Counted from the stretch's first letter, positions 8,085-18,068 are shown. The stretch is 64,000 bases of DNA from Chaetoceros tenuissimus (GCA_021927905.1 BLLK01000019.1:1302001-1366000), one strand, 5' to 3'. Numbers and translations are program-made. The notes: generated by a model from the sequence alone, not told the origin.

Positions 8085-10980
8085 TTAATATTTTCATATA
8101 AAATATATTTCAAAATATTGGTTGAGGGTTGCCATTAATATTCAAAATATATATTTTACGAACAAGATATGTATTTTAAAGTCAAGAATCTATTTTGAAA
8201 ACAGATTTGAAATGTGAAATAGGAGGATTTATATTTTACGGAGACCTGTATTTATATTTTGAATTGTTTAAATTTATTTCTATACTAGTCAATTCATACG
8301 AAGTTTCATATTTGATGTATATTCAATTCTACTTTAGTTTACAGTGCAACCATTACATCAACGAATGACTTATACACTACAATCATCAACGAATGCCTCC
8401 ACCTCAAACACTGTCCACTCCTATTACCCAAAACTGATACTATTACAAATTCAATATTGCTTTCCCCGCTCTCTTCTTCTTCTTCCTGTCCTATTTGCTC
8501 ATGATGATGGTTTCCTATTTTGGTTGTAAAATGAACAATTAGAAAGCGATCGATTTGAAGGAGGAGATATGAGAAAAGGAATAACAGACTCACCTTTTGC
8601 AGTCGCTTCACTTGGTTCATCGATGCAGGAAGTTTATCTTGTGCGAAATAGATATCCTATGTTTTAGAAAGAGTGAATTAGTTTTTGATATGAAAAGAGC
8701 GGGTAGTGGAAAAAGCAACAATTCACTTCTTGAACTTACATCATGTGATTTGCTCGACTCCTAGCTGCTTCAATTCTATACTAGAGAAGCAAAGGCGGTT
8801 CCCTCTTCTTTCCTACGCTTACTATTGCTGCATATCCGTGTCTCTATGCTGTTGTTGTATGTATATAATATTCAGATCATGGCGTAGTGCAATGGTGTGT
8901 TGAGTGAATTTATGTTGTGTTTGTGTTGTGCATCTCTGTTCCGTTGAAGAAGCTTTTTTGAATCCATGACCGTTTCATCACGTTTACACTCGATTTAAAA
9001 AGTGTGTAGGTATGTCCTCCATATTAATTAAACGTCAAAATACCTGTCTGATTTATTCTCACGAATTATAAAAATAGAATAATTAAAAACGCTTAAAGGA
9101 CCATCAACATGTACATGAGTACACATTTAGTGATCTAGTGGTCAAAACTTTTTTAAAAAAGTATCTTCTACCTTATTAACGTATGGTTATATATAGATAT
9201 ACAATATATTGAGCATATGAGGCACATTTGACTTGACCGTCATTGGTATTATACTTATATCCTTTCTTTCGCTTCTCCAAACTTGTATTGAGCCAAAAAT
9301 CGATTATAGGATAGCATAACATCTACCTAAGAACCATTAAAGTTGATTTTTAACGAGAGAAGTAAAGTGAAGGAGGCGTATTCATAACTTAAAGAGTCAC
9401 TGAGTTAAAGATGACGACTTACCTCAACCCTTTCTGGAGGTAATAACGTGCCCAAATGGCGCATTTTGTATAGTTGAAGTTTTTTGAGCGGTTATACTTT
9501 GAACCCATACATATGTTAAGCCTTTTATATCCTACCTGTGTCTTTTTGAGAACGTCTACATACTTTTCTCAACCTATTCATTCTCTCTCAAAGACTTCCA
9601 AATTTACTCAAAATATGCTATCGGTACTTGTATTTTTATTACTTGAGTAGAAGGAGATGTAATTCGTAAAAATTCCAAACCACCATCACGAATAGATACT
9701 CTGATGCATTTTTTATGCTTATGTGAGATGTACAGGGCAAGTTATTCGACCAATGAAATAACGTTTTACTGCTATACTCTATAAAGATAAGCTTGAGATG
9801 TTTCCCAAGCTTGAGATCTTCATTATTTATATAGTAAAAGCGATTACTGATTAGCCATGCACGGCTGTATATTTAGATTATACTTAAATTGCATGCATAT
9901 TTACTTTTTGAGCAAGGAAATTGATTACATTATTTAGATTTACTCAAGTACCATGGACTCTAGAAGAGAAGTAAAACTTGAATGTTTTAATTCAAAGTAT
10001 TGAGCGAAGATGGTTTATACTCGTGATCCTCAGTTTCATCGCTAGAGGTGTCATCGGATTGCATATCGATTGAATTTCAGTTTGTTCTTTTTTTGAGTAA
10101 TTTTTTTCACAAGTCGATTGGAAATCATATCCATGTAAAAAGGTCCGCTTGCTATATACCGCATTCTTCTTCATTACCTAGACCGGCGTTTTCAGCTATA
10201 CAGCATTGAATTCTGTTGAGTATAAGTTGATTTTTGCACCTTACATTCAACTGTCGACCTCAAATATTCAAAATTGAAGGTGGATGCGACTCTCAATCTC
10301 GCTTGAAAAGGCATCAGTCCGTTATCCGAAGCCACAGTGAGTTGACTATACATATGATATCGAAATCCTGCCCCCTCATCATCCTCCAGCTATCTTCAAC
10401 CCTCATTCAACATGAAAACACTTCATTTCTCGGCTCTCTTTTTCGCTCATCAAGTCCTGTAATCTGTCGTCTAGCTCATGGAAAAAGGTCATTCTCCAAA
10501 ATTGCCGCTCGCCCAAGGCTTCAGTAGGTTCATATATTGTTGTTGAATATATTGGGTATTCAAAGTTGCAATTTTATCTTGCTGTAGGTGAAACGTTGGA
10601 AAGAACAAGATGCGTGAAATAGATGATAGCGTGTTGTGTGTGATGTAGATGTAGCTTTCGTCCGTTGAATTGAAACGACTAAAAAAGCTTAAATTCTATC
10701 GCCATTTTCAAAGATGGGACTTAACATTCAAATTTAAGATGGGACTCAAAATACATAGCTAAATATTTCAAAGATTCGATTGGAGTTTACTTAGATAGCT
10801 AGAGTGTAAAATTCATATTTGAAAATTTTCAAATATGAATTTGATATTAACTTATTAATGTGTATGTAAGAAACATATTTAAAAATTTAGAAAAAATATT
10901 TGAAAATTACAACTAATATTTGAAAATTACAACTTATAGTTGAAAATATTCAACTATATATATTTCGCAAAATATGTGTC
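8085..10980. other. Gene-poor AT-rich stretch
   Basis: No gene can be supported over 2.9 kb. On the minus strand 8340-9000 contains splice-like signals (GTGAGT near 8593 with an acceptor ATAG near 8525; GTAAGT near 8741 with acceptor ACATAG near 8660), but no joined frame gives a convincing protein. It may be a decayed spliced gene or a non-coding transcript. The ORFs at 8344, 8706, 9992 and 10234 are short and compositionally random. AT-rich TTGAAAAT-type repeats fill 8100-8340 and 10780-10960. Confidence 0.5.
10809..10842. repeat. 34 bp perfect palindrome
   Basis: The sequence is self-complementary about 10825/10826 with no spacer (arms AAATTCATATTTGAAAA and its complement). It sits in AT-rich DNA 180 bp before the recombinase frame. 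It could be a cruciform or a by-product of AT-rich repeats (the TTTGAAAAT motif recurs nearby). Confidence 0.85.
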
Positions 10981-11019
10981 TATATAGATGATAATAAGAA
11001 AGAAAAAAAGAAAGAAGCT

Positions 11020-12930
11020 GTGAATCCAGCAGAATTTGCGAAATTGATTGCAAATGGTGATGCTGGTGTCCCGTGGACTGAAGCTGAGCAATTTTCTTCC
11101 AAAAATTCTAGCGAAAATACGAAGAGATATGAAAAAGGCAAACAAAATGAATTTTTAAACTTCCTAAAAGTTATTGCTGACAATGGTGGCCCGCATTTTC
11201 AAGAATTATGCAGCGCAGAGCCTGTTGAAAATGAATATGGTCAAAAAATTCCACTAATTATTTCATATTTAAAGCAAGTACCCGATCTTGATACTTATAT
11301 GGTTATTCTTGATGAAATGATGAAAATTTACGTCATGCGAGTAAGACAAGTGGAATCAGACAAAGATTATGCTCCATCTTCAATGGAAACAAAAATCAAA
11401 AGAATTCTTACTGAAATGCACACAAAGTACAAAGTACCGAAAGTGACTTTATCGGACTTTCCAGCAAGTGGATCTTTTCGTTCAATGCTTGCGGAGAAAT
11501 GGCAAGATATTAGACAAAAAAATCCTGATTTTGGAATAACCAAAGGTATGAGCGAAATTGTTTATGATGATATTCAAATTGTAAACAAGGCAATCAAAGA
11601 TGGGAAATTAAAGCCCTATGAGGATCCGTATCATTGTCTACTTTTGGTTGTGTTTACACTGTTGCGTATTTTTGCGTATCGTCCTAATGAAGTCAAAAAG
11701 TTTAATGCGGAAAATATGACCTTTGGAAAATACATTGATGGCGAGTTGAAAGGCGAAACATATATGCAGTGTCAAGTTTGGTTTGATAAAGTTACAAAAT
11801 TGAAACTTGGGAAGACGCAGTTAGATAGAACTTACGGAACTGCGAAAGTATACGATAACTCGAAAGACGAAGATTTCTATTTCAAACCGGTTGAACTTTT
11901 TTTATTTTATAATTCTAGAAGACCAAAAAGAAAAACAGGAAACGATGAATTCCTTTGCCATGCCACAAGAAAAAAGAATGGTTTCAATAAAGACACGGAT
12001 CCTTGGTTTAGAGATGCAAACGTTGGTGAAAACTGGATTTCGAGTGTCTATCGACGAATTGGTGATATCATTGGTAATGAAGAGTTCAAAAAAGTTACTG
12101 GACACGGTGGCCGAGCTTCATTCATTACCCATGCATTGTTGGATAAAGTCAATCCCCAAGCAATTATTGCCCAAACTCGACATGCAAGCTTCAACGCTTT
12201 GCAAAACTATGCAAGAAATGTTGACCAAGGCGCTTCGCAGCTCCAACTATCACTTTTTGCAGATAAAAAAATCTCCGCATCTGGTACCTCTTCAACTAAA
12301 GTGTCTTCTTCCGCGAACGCGGCTACGATGAAACAACAACTTGATTCCAAACCCTCTTCAGCTCAACTGTCTTCTTCCGCGAATGCGGCTACGAAGGAGA
12401 CTGATCTTGATTCCAAACCCTCTTCAACTAAAGTGTATTCTTCCGCGAACGCGGCTACGAGGGAGACTGATCTTGATTCCAAACCCTCCTCAGTAACTCT
12501 GTATTCTTCCGCGAATGCGGCTACGAAGCCAGACTATTCTTCTCCGAAGAGAAAGAAACCTATGTCCACTACTGAAGAACTTACTCCTAAAACAAAGGCT
12601 ATTAGGAAATTGGAAGAGAAACTTGATACTATAGAAAAAGAAAATGAATTGAAGAAAAAGAAACAAACCAAATTGAAACTTCAACGGTTGAAAAAGGAAA
12701 AGGAGAAACTGCAACTTGAAAACAACATGTTGAAAAGAACTCAACAGACACAACAGCCTCCTCCTCCTCTTCATTATCAGCACTCACCGTACTTCCATCA
12801 TCCTTCTATGCCATATCATCAAGTCCATCCACCTCATCTACATCACCCTCCTCCTCCTCCTCCTCAATATTATTACCATCAACCAGATGAGAGAAGAAAG
12901 AACAATCCGTTCTCATGTACAATTTCATAG
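11020..12930 (+). CDS. Crypton-type tyrosine recombinase
   Basis: This gives 636 residues if read from GTG at 11020. There is no in-frame ATG before about residue 94, so the true N-terminus must come from an upstream exon (acceptor TATATAG at 10987) or be lost. The catalytic set of tyrosine recombinases is visible: R in FAYRPNEV (near 227), H-x-x-R in TGHGGRASF (near 366), H in QTRHASF (near 389) and the nucleophile Y in LQNYARN (near 399). It cuts and rejoins DNA through a 3'-phosphotyrosine and would move its own element. The C-terminal 200 residues are unusual: four 22-residue SSANAAT repeats, a Lys/Glu coiled coil (about 515-580) and a Pro/His/Gln-rich tail. The core is intact. Confidence 0.8.
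   Translation: MNPAEFAKLIANGDAGVPWTEAEQFSSKNSSENTKRYEKGKQNEFLNFLKVIADNGGPHFQELCSAEPVENEYGQKIPLIISYLKQVPDLDTYMVILDEMMKIYVMRVRQVESDKDYAPSSMETKIKRILTEMHTKYKVPKVTLSDFPASGSFRSMLAEKWQDIRQKNPDFGITKGMSEIVYDDIQIVNKAIKDGKLKPYEDPYHCLLLVVFTLLRIFAYRPNEVKKFNAENMTFGKYIDGELKGETYMQCQVWFDKVTKLKLGKTQLDRTYGTAKVYDNSKDEDFYFKPVELFLFYNSRRPKRKTGNDEFLCHATRKKNGFNKDTDPWFRDANVGENWISSVYRRIGDIIGNEEFKKVTGHGGRASFITHALLDKVNPQAIIAQTRHASFNALQNYARNVDQGASQLQLSLFADKKISASGTSSTKVSSSANAATMKQQLDSKPSSAQLSSSANAATKETDLDSKPSSTKVYSSANAATRETDLDSKPSSVTLYSSANAATKPDYSSPKRKKPMSTTEELTPKTKAIRKLEEKLDTIEKENELKKKKQTKLKLQRLKKEKEKLQLENNMLKRTQQTQQPPPPLHYQHSPYFHHPSMPYHQVHPPHLHHPPPPPPQYYYHQPDERRKNNPFSCTIS
12297..12530 (+). repeat. Four in-gene repeats of 66 bp
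   Basis: Units start near 12306, 12372, 12438 and 12504. Each has TTCCGCGAAYGCGGCTACGA, whose CCGCG/CGCGG half-sites are self-complementary (perfect in two units, one mismatch in the other two), and each encodes SSANAAT...LDSKPSS. The array expands the linker behind the recombinase core. Confidence 0.85.
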
Positions 12931-13001
12931 GTGCGTCACGCAGGAAAACACACAAAAACGATGATGTGTTACTTGGCATCGAGCAACAATGACTTTGTGT
13001 A

Positions 13002-13054
13002 TGCGGCTATAGGGGTTGATTCCTGAATTTTAGGAATCAGCCCCTATAGCCGCA
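13002..13054. repeat. Hairpin in the Crypton 3' region
   Basis: Arms 13002-13024 and 13032-13054 pair over 23 bp with a single G-T type mismatch, around a 7-base loop. It shares the CGGCTATAG core with the hairpin at 567-628 but has GGGG/CCCC where that one has GAGG/CCTC. Confidence 0.85.
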
Positions 13055-13312
13055 CAAAAGAGCAGGAATCAGCTCTATAGCCGCTTTCCAGCTATATGGA
13101 TTCCGAAATTGTGAAGGAATCAACCCTTCTCGGTGAATTTTGGTCATTCATCGGGCTATCTCTAGATCTGTGTAGAAGTGTACTAGACGGTATACGAGCT
13201 AAAAAAGTAAATAAAAGACATTTTAAATGAAAATGACTAAGTACGTATTATTCTACGTATTTCATACCAGCTCCGCCACAGACCCGAATTTCCAGGCCAT
13301 TGGTGTATTCTT

Positions 13313-13694
13313 GTGTCTCTTTTCTTGCTTCTTCCTCAACTACCGTTATTACTTCCATAACCGCTTTACATTTTCTCACAAACCGATTACAAAATGAACT
13401 GAAAGAGGGAAAATTAAAACCTAATACCTACACTCTCCATATTTCAATATAACATACATGTCTATAGAGTTATTTCAAAGATTATTATAAAGATAAATAT
13501 AGCTAATTGAAGTTTGGAGTACTATTTCCTCTTCTTTTGAAAACATCTTCTTTCATAAATGACTAGACTATATCAAGAGGATTGAAAGACGAGTATAAGC
13601 TTGCTCGACATGGTACAACTTGACAACTCTTTTGGACTGATATGTTTCTTTATCAAGAAGGAGAGATGTATTTGCACTATAGCTCTAAGCAGTC
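13313..13694. other. Non-coding spacer
   Basis: AT-rich sequence right of the Crypton terminus. The stretch TTTTGGACTGATATGTTTC (13629-13647) resembles sequence upstream of the LRR genes at 17673 and 21763, so part of it may be an old LRR promoter. No gene is seen. Confidence 0.4.
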
Positions 13695-13901
13695 CCTTAG
13701 CATCATGTATACTAAGGCTGCAGGGTCACGAAAGATGACGAAGATTTTATAAAATGTTTCATGTAAAGTAGGTGTACAAAAAATAACTGCTGATGAATTC
13801 AACAAATTTGTGAAAAGGTTTACTCAGTAGAGAAATAGTATCACAGTAAAATGTATAAAAAGACATAATTTAGTTTTAGCGAAGCATCCAAATATAAAGT
13901 T

Positions 13902-13949
13902 TACATTATGATTTCGTCCATCATGTCAAGAATATAACGATTGATAATC
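13902..13949 (-). pseudogene. LRR gene C-terminal remnant
   Basis: The minus strand encodes IINRYILDMMDEIIM then a stop, matching the last residues of the LRR proteins (IINRYILDMMGE). Nothing of the body remains. Confidence 0.7.
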
Positions 13950-14141
13950 ATGTATACTCTGGCTACGGTCATAGGAAATGACAAAGATTTTACATAATTC
14001 ACGAAAAGGTGGTGTACAAAAAATGACCGCTGATGAATTTGACGTGCTCGTAGGTTCTAAGAATACGTAATGAATCATAGTGAAATGTATACAAGACATT
14101 ATTTAGTTTTAGTTCAAGATATAAGAAATAAAGATTAGATT

Positions 14142-14235
14142 TACATTACGGTTTCGCCCATCATATCAAGAACGTAACGATCTTTTTCTCTTTGATTTCA
14201 GCAAATGGGTTTTCCTGAAGGTATTGTATCGGTGA
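14142..14235 (-). pseudogene. LRR gene C-terminal remnant
   Basis: The minus strand encodes IQYLQENPFAEIKEKKIV and, after a small deletion that shifts the frame, the usual LDMMGE ending. It lies directly behind the intact LRR gene that ends at 14237. Confidence 0.7.
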
Positions 14236-14236
14236 T

Positions 14237-15031
14237 TTATACTACCATTTCTCCCATCATGTCGAGAATATAACGATTGATTATCTTTCTCTCTTCAAGT
14301 TCAGCATACGGGTTTTCCTTGAGGTATTGCATCGGTGTGATCCCAATATTATTTTGCTTCTTCAAAGATTGGAGTCCTTGCTGTCTTACAATTGCATGAA
14401 TGATATTATCGGTCGGGTTGAAAGAGGAACATGCACGATGAAGTGCAAATTCTTCAGATTGATTGATGGTTTTCAACCATTGATTTACTTCTGCTTCTCT
14501 GATATAACGTCCGTAGCGATTGGCAAATGAAGATTCTTTGATTAATGCCGTTTCTGCAATCATACCTTGTCCAAGTTGAGTATGCTGAGGAACATGAAAT
14601 ATTATCAATGATGGGCATCTGTCAAATGCAGCATGACCAATCTCTCTACAGGATGGCGGAATGAAGATGGAAGTCAAAAATTCGCAGCATCTGAATGCAC
14701 CTTCTCCAATGTATTCCAAGCTTCTTGAAAATCTTACAGACTCGAGATAATTGATGTGCAAGAAAGCACCTTTCTCAATCCTCTTGACTGTATCCGCCAT
14801 GATTACAATCTCGACATTCATGCAGCCAGCGAAAGTATGTTCAGGAATTACTTCAACTCCAGGCAGAACAATGATTACTTCCCAATCCATTCTCTCTCCC
14901 CATTCGTAAATAAGATGCTCTTGATTTTCATTGTCATAGAGAATCTCTCCATTGTAAAAATAAGTCATCTTGCCTTGATACATACGTATCCCCGGAATGA
15001 AGCGACGCCATTCTTCTGTCTGCACTCTCAT
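14237..15031 (-). CDS. BspA-like leucine-rich repeat (LRR_5) protein
   Basis: 264 residues starting MRVQTEEWRRF. A short N-terminal module (IRMYQGKMTYFYNGE) precedes about five LRR_5 repeats (residues 50-150) with the BspA signature of aromatic/Ile positions and a GAF near the repeat end (VKRIEKGAFLHI, LEYIGEGAFRCC, CREIGHAAF). The last 80 residues have one ankyrin-like unit (FALHRACSSF ... NNIGITPMQYL) and the family ending IINRYILDMMGEMVV. No signal peptide or membrane segment is seen, so it is likely cytosolic. The fold suggests protein binding; the ligand is unknown. It belongs to a local minus-strand array with 15572, 16924 and 20939. Confidence 0.85.
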   Translation of the reverse strand: MRVQTEEWRRFIPGIRMYQGKMTYFYNGEILYDNENQEHLIYEWGERMDWEVIIVLPGVEVIPEHTFAGCMNVEIVIMADTVKRIEKGAFLHINYLESVRFSRSLEYIGEGAFRCCEFLTSIFIPPSCREIGHAAFDRCPSLIIFHVPQHTQLGQGMIAETALIKESSFANRYGRYIREAEVNQWLKTINQSEEFALHRACSSFNPTDNIIHAIVRQQGLQSLKKQNNIGITPMQYLKENPYAELEERKIINRYILDMMGEMVV

Positions 15032-15284
15032 CTTGCGAAGGCTGCACTACTACTTGAGAGGTAAAGGGAGAAAGACAGAGAAGCTCTTGATTGGAAAAAG
15101 TGTCTACGGTAGCTGATAACTATTTGTGTGCTGTAAAATGCTGCATTTTACGTAATTTGCGCTTTGCTGCTTGCTTGCTGCTTTCGTCGAGGGCACAATG
15201 ACGGGGGATAGGAATAGAATAGCTAGGGACACTGCTGCGTAGTAGCATCACGATAAAAAAAATGCCCATCTCAAGAATTAAACA

Positions 15285-15460
15285 TTGATTTCAACGTATG
15301 GATTTGCCTCGAGGTATTGCGACAGCAAGATTCCAATATATTTTTTGTTTGAAAATATCAGACTTCTATCTCTTTGCACAAATTCATTAATGCTTTCTTC
15401 CCTGGATTGAAAGAGAAACACGCATGATGAAGTGCATATTCCTCATCCATACTAGTCATG
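15285..15460 (-). pseudogene. Decayed LRR gene 3' part
   Basis: The minus strand holds fragments in broken frames of the family C-terminal region: ALHHACFSF-like sequence, then CQYLEANPYVEI-like sequence at 15290-15330. It lies between two intact copies and ends before any LRR repeats. Confidence 0.6.
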
Positions 15461-15571
15461 TTCTCCGTTGTCTATTTGAACTTGGTTTAGTTTCTTGATG
15501 ACTTTGATATCTTTGTGAAAGGCTTTACTTAGTAAAAAATGTAGAATTCCAGTAAAAAGTGAATATTATAT

Positions 15572-16411
15572 TTACATTACGTTTTCGCCCATCATGTCAA
15601 GAATATAACGATTCATTATCTTTCTTTCTTCAAGTTCAGCATATGGATTTTTCTTGAGGTATTGCGATGGCGTGATTCCAATGCTATTTTCCTTCTTCAT
15701 CGAGCTGATACCTTGGCGTTTCACAATTCCGTAGACGATATCTTCAAGCAGGTTGAATGAGGAACAAGCACGATGAAGCGCAAACTCTTCTTCTTCTCTA
15801 CCATTGATGTTCTTGATCCACTCATTTACGTCATTCGTAATTCTATCATTTGCACACTTGTAGTTTCCACACTTGTAATCATCGAACGGAGATACTTCTC
15901 CCAACAATTCTGTATCACCAATCACAGCCATTCCGAGGTGAGTATCCTGAGGAACATGAAGGATTTCTAGCATTTCACATTTATAAAATGCAGCATCATC
16001 AACATGTCGGCAGGACGGAGGGACAAAGACGGAAGTCAGAAAATCACAGCCAAAGAATGCGTCTCGTCCAATGTATTCAAGACTCGTGGAAAGACAAACG
16101 TAAGAGAGACTCGAGCAACCCATGAAAGCACGAAATTCAATTCTCTTGACATCATCGCACATGATGATCATCTCGACATTGATACATCCAATAAAAGTCC
16201 ACTCTGGAATGATTTCTACTTCAGGCATCACAACAATCATTTCCCAAGAAGCTCTCTCCTCTTTGTCATGGATGAGAAACTCTGAAGCATCTCTATCAAC
16301 ATTCCAATCGTGCATACGATACTCTCCTTCCCACAGTTTCTCTCCGTTGTAGAAATAGGTCTTCTTTCCTTCAAACATTTGAATCAGAGATTCATCTGTC
16401 TGTTCCGTCAT
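15572..16411 (-). CDS. BspA-like LRR_5 protein, diverged member
   Basis: 279 residues starting MTEQTDESLIQMFEGKKTYF. The LRR_5 repeats (about 65-165) keep the family pattern (VKRIEFRAFMGC, LEYIGRDAFFGC, CRHVDDAAFYKC). The ankyrin-like tail (EEFALHRACSSFN, SIGITPSQYL) and the ending RYILDMMGENVM are present. The start differs from its neighbours, which begin MRVQ; here that segment is shortened to IQMFEGKKTYFYNGEKL. The upstream CTTGCAAGGGCTGCACTACT is like that of the 15031 gene. Role unknown, likely protein binding. Confidence 0.82.
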   Translation of the reverse strand: MTEQTDESLIQMFEGKKTYFYNGEKLWEGEYRMHDWNVDRDASEFLIHDKEERASWEMIVVMPEVEIIPEWTFIGCINVEMIIMCDDVKRIEFRAFMGCSSLSYVCLSTSLEYIGRDAFFGCDFLTSVFVPPSCRHVDDAAFYKCEMLEILHVPQDTHLGMAVIGDTELLGEVSPFDDYKCGNYKCANDRITNDVNEWIKNINGREEEEFALHRACSSFNLLEDIVYGIVKRQGISSMKKENSIGITPSQYLKKNPYAELEERKIMNRYILDMMGENVM

Positions 16412-16871
16412 CTTGCAAGGGCTGCACTACTTCTAGTTTGAAAAAGAAATAGAAAGGCCTTTGAAGTAGTTTTTGATTTGAATTTGATTTAGCTGCTCTC
16501 TGTTTTTGCTTCGCTTATTGCTCTCGCTGCCTTTCGCTTCTTTTACCGTTATTTTATTTCTTAACCGCTCTACATTTCCTCACAAACCAAAAATTGCTCG
16601 AATGGAATGTAAAATGAGGCCACGGTAAAGTTTTCATTTAGTATAGAAAATAAAAACTTTTTATCATTTCATTTTGCATTTTTCAGTTGGACTTATGCAT
16701 TGTTGTCCTATGTACAGAGCCATGAATGAATAAAACAAAAGATAGAATCATCTCGTAAATTAGTCTATTTTTGAGTAACATTGTATCTGTAATTTTGTAA
16801 ACAAAAGTATGTAATGCTATAGTTTTAGTTTAAATTTTTGGACAGATATGAATGATTGATAAGGTTAAGTT
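16412..16871. other. Intergenic spacer
   Basis: AT-rich DNA with the LRR promoter at its left edge and 3' flank of the next LRR gene at its right. TTAACCGCTCTACATTTCCT (16561-16580) resembles 13358-13377. No gene is seen. Confidence 0.4.
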
Positions 16872-16923
16872 GCTATTTCCCCCATCATCTCAAGTACAAA
16901 ACGATTAATTATCTTTTGCTCGT

Positions 16924-17673
16924 TTACCTCAGCGAAGGGGTTGCCTCGAGGTATTGCGCAGGAGTGATTCCAATACTATTCTTTCTCTTGAAAGCATCCA
17001 GACTTCTTGATCTCTGCACGATTCCATAAGTAACTTCCTCCAAGGGATTGAAAGATGAACAGGCACGATGAAGTGCAAATTCCTCGCCATTGTTGATGTT
17101 CTTGATCCAGTCATTGATGTGGTTATTTATATCCTCTGCATTTCTTTGATGATAATTCTCAATTGGAAATAAAAAGTGCAATGCCGCAAAGTGAATCACA
17201 TCACGACCAAGCTCAGTGTGTTGAGGAAAACTCAAGATTATCAACTTCTTACAACAGTAAAATGCTCCATCGCCAATCTCTCTACAGGATGGTGGAATGA
17301 ATATTGAAGTCAAAGACACACAGCTACAGAATGCACGAATCCCAATGTACTCAAGATCTGTCGATAGCTTGACAAACGCGAGATTTATACAAAAAGCGAA
17401 AGCGCCCTCTTCAATTCTTTGTACAGAGTCGCTCATAATGACTCGCTCGACACTACATTGATCGAAAGTCCATTCAGGAATCACTTCAACTCCGGGTAGT
17501 ATAATGATGACTTCCAAAGAATGCCGTTCTTCTTTATTGTAGATAAGATACTCTCTAAGACCTCTAGCATTCCAATCCCAAAGTTTCTCTCCATTGTAAA
17601 AGAGAGTTTTCTTGCCTTTGTACATTCGCACTCCAGGAATGAACCGTTGCCATTCCTCCATCTGAACCCTCAT
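16924..17673 (-). CDS. BspA-like LRR_5 protein, C-terminus frameshifted
   Basis: 249 residues starting MRVQMEEWQRFIPGVRMYKG, with LRR_5 repeats (about 50-150) and the ankyrin-like tail up to ITPAQYLEATPSLR, then a stop. The next frame continues as FAEVNEQKIINRFVLEMMGEIAT to a stop at 16872-16874, the family ending. Homologues read YLxANPFAE where this one reads YLEATPSLR, so one A has been lost from an AAA run at about 16942-16944. About 20 residues of the conserved ending are therefore missing or changed. It may still be expressed. The divergent neighbour is the FkbM gene at 18181. Confidence 0.8.
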   Translation of the reverse strand: MRVQMEEWQRFIPGVRMYKGKKTLFYNGEKLWDWNARGLREYLIYNKEERHSLEVIIILPGVEVIPEWTFDQCSVERVIMSDSVQRIEEGAFAFCINLAFVKLSTDLEYIGIRAFCSCVSLTSIFIPPSCREIGDGAFYCCKKLIILSFPQHTELGRDVIHFAALHFLFPIENYHQRNAEDINNHINDWIKNINNGEEFALHRACSSFNPLEEVTYGIVQRSRSLDAFKRKNSIGITPAQYLEATPSLR

Positions 17674-17942
17674 TGTTTGTATGTTTTTATGAATAAAGAT
17701 ATGTCGATTCCATTCACATTCCTATCCGGAATTAGTATGCTGCTATGATGCTGTAGATCGACAGACTGAGATCTACAGCTGGCCCAACACGACGACATGA
17801 CTCGACGACCCTTTTGGACTGTTATCTTGAATCTAGAGCGTTAAGAACACGCACCACCAAACAGTAATATTTGGAATAATTATTGTTGAGACGAGAGCTT
17901 CTAATTTGCTTTAGGGAGACTAGGCTATATTTATATCCACAC

Positions 17943-18068
17943 AGTTTTCTCTCCTTTTTCTTTCAATGGATGTGTATCTTTGCCAATGACTATAGCCATC
18001 ACGAAAGATGTGCCTTTTTAGTCCCATATTTGACTTTTCTAGCTCTTTTTGGCGACGATTTTCGTTTT
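17943..18068 (+). promoter_or_regulatory. Duplicated promoter block upstream of the FkbM gene
   Basis: About 115 bp closely matches 22025-22140 upstream of the lipase gene (GGATGTGTATCTTTGCCAAT, then TTTTTAGTCCCATATTTGAC and GCGACGATTT). In both places it sits between an LRR gene on the minus strand and an unrelated gene on the plus strand, at a similar distance from each start. It probably holds shared control elements for one or both directions. Confidence 0.65.

Larger units (their letters stand above)
10924..13312 (+). mobile_element. Crypton-type element (tyrosine recombinase), 5' limit unknown
   Basis: The element consists of the recombinase ORF (11020-12930) plus a hairpin-bearing 3' region ending at CCATTGGTGTATTC (13299-13312). 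The 3' region is repeated in inverted orientation at 313-640, which fixes the right terminus. Cryptons carry a tyrosine recombinase, lack DDE transposases and usually lack terminal inverted repeats, and none is seen. The left end could be near 928, with the CACTA-like element nested inside, or anywhere in the AT-rich stretch before 10.9 kb. The frame is open back to 10924 without an ATG. Confidence 0.65.
13695..14235 (-). repeat. Two tandem ~250 bp copies of an LRR gene 3' end
   Basis: Blocks at about 13695-13949 and 13950-14235 are related (CATGTATACT..GGCT, GATGACAAAGATTTTATA, GGTGTACAAAAAATGACCGC and so on). Each ends, on the minus strand, in the C-terminus of a BspA-like LRR protein. This looks like unequal exchange between LRR genes that left only tails and 3' flanks. 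Confidence 0.7.

Noticed and set aside
8339-8903. Short frames at 8339-8620, 8344-8529 and 8706-8903
   Set aside because: No coding signature. Splice-like signals on the minus strand gave no joined frame that reads as protein.
10234-10527. A 97-codon frame before the recombinase
   Set aside because: Low-complexity, no homology recognised, and not in phase with a plausible exon of the recombinase.
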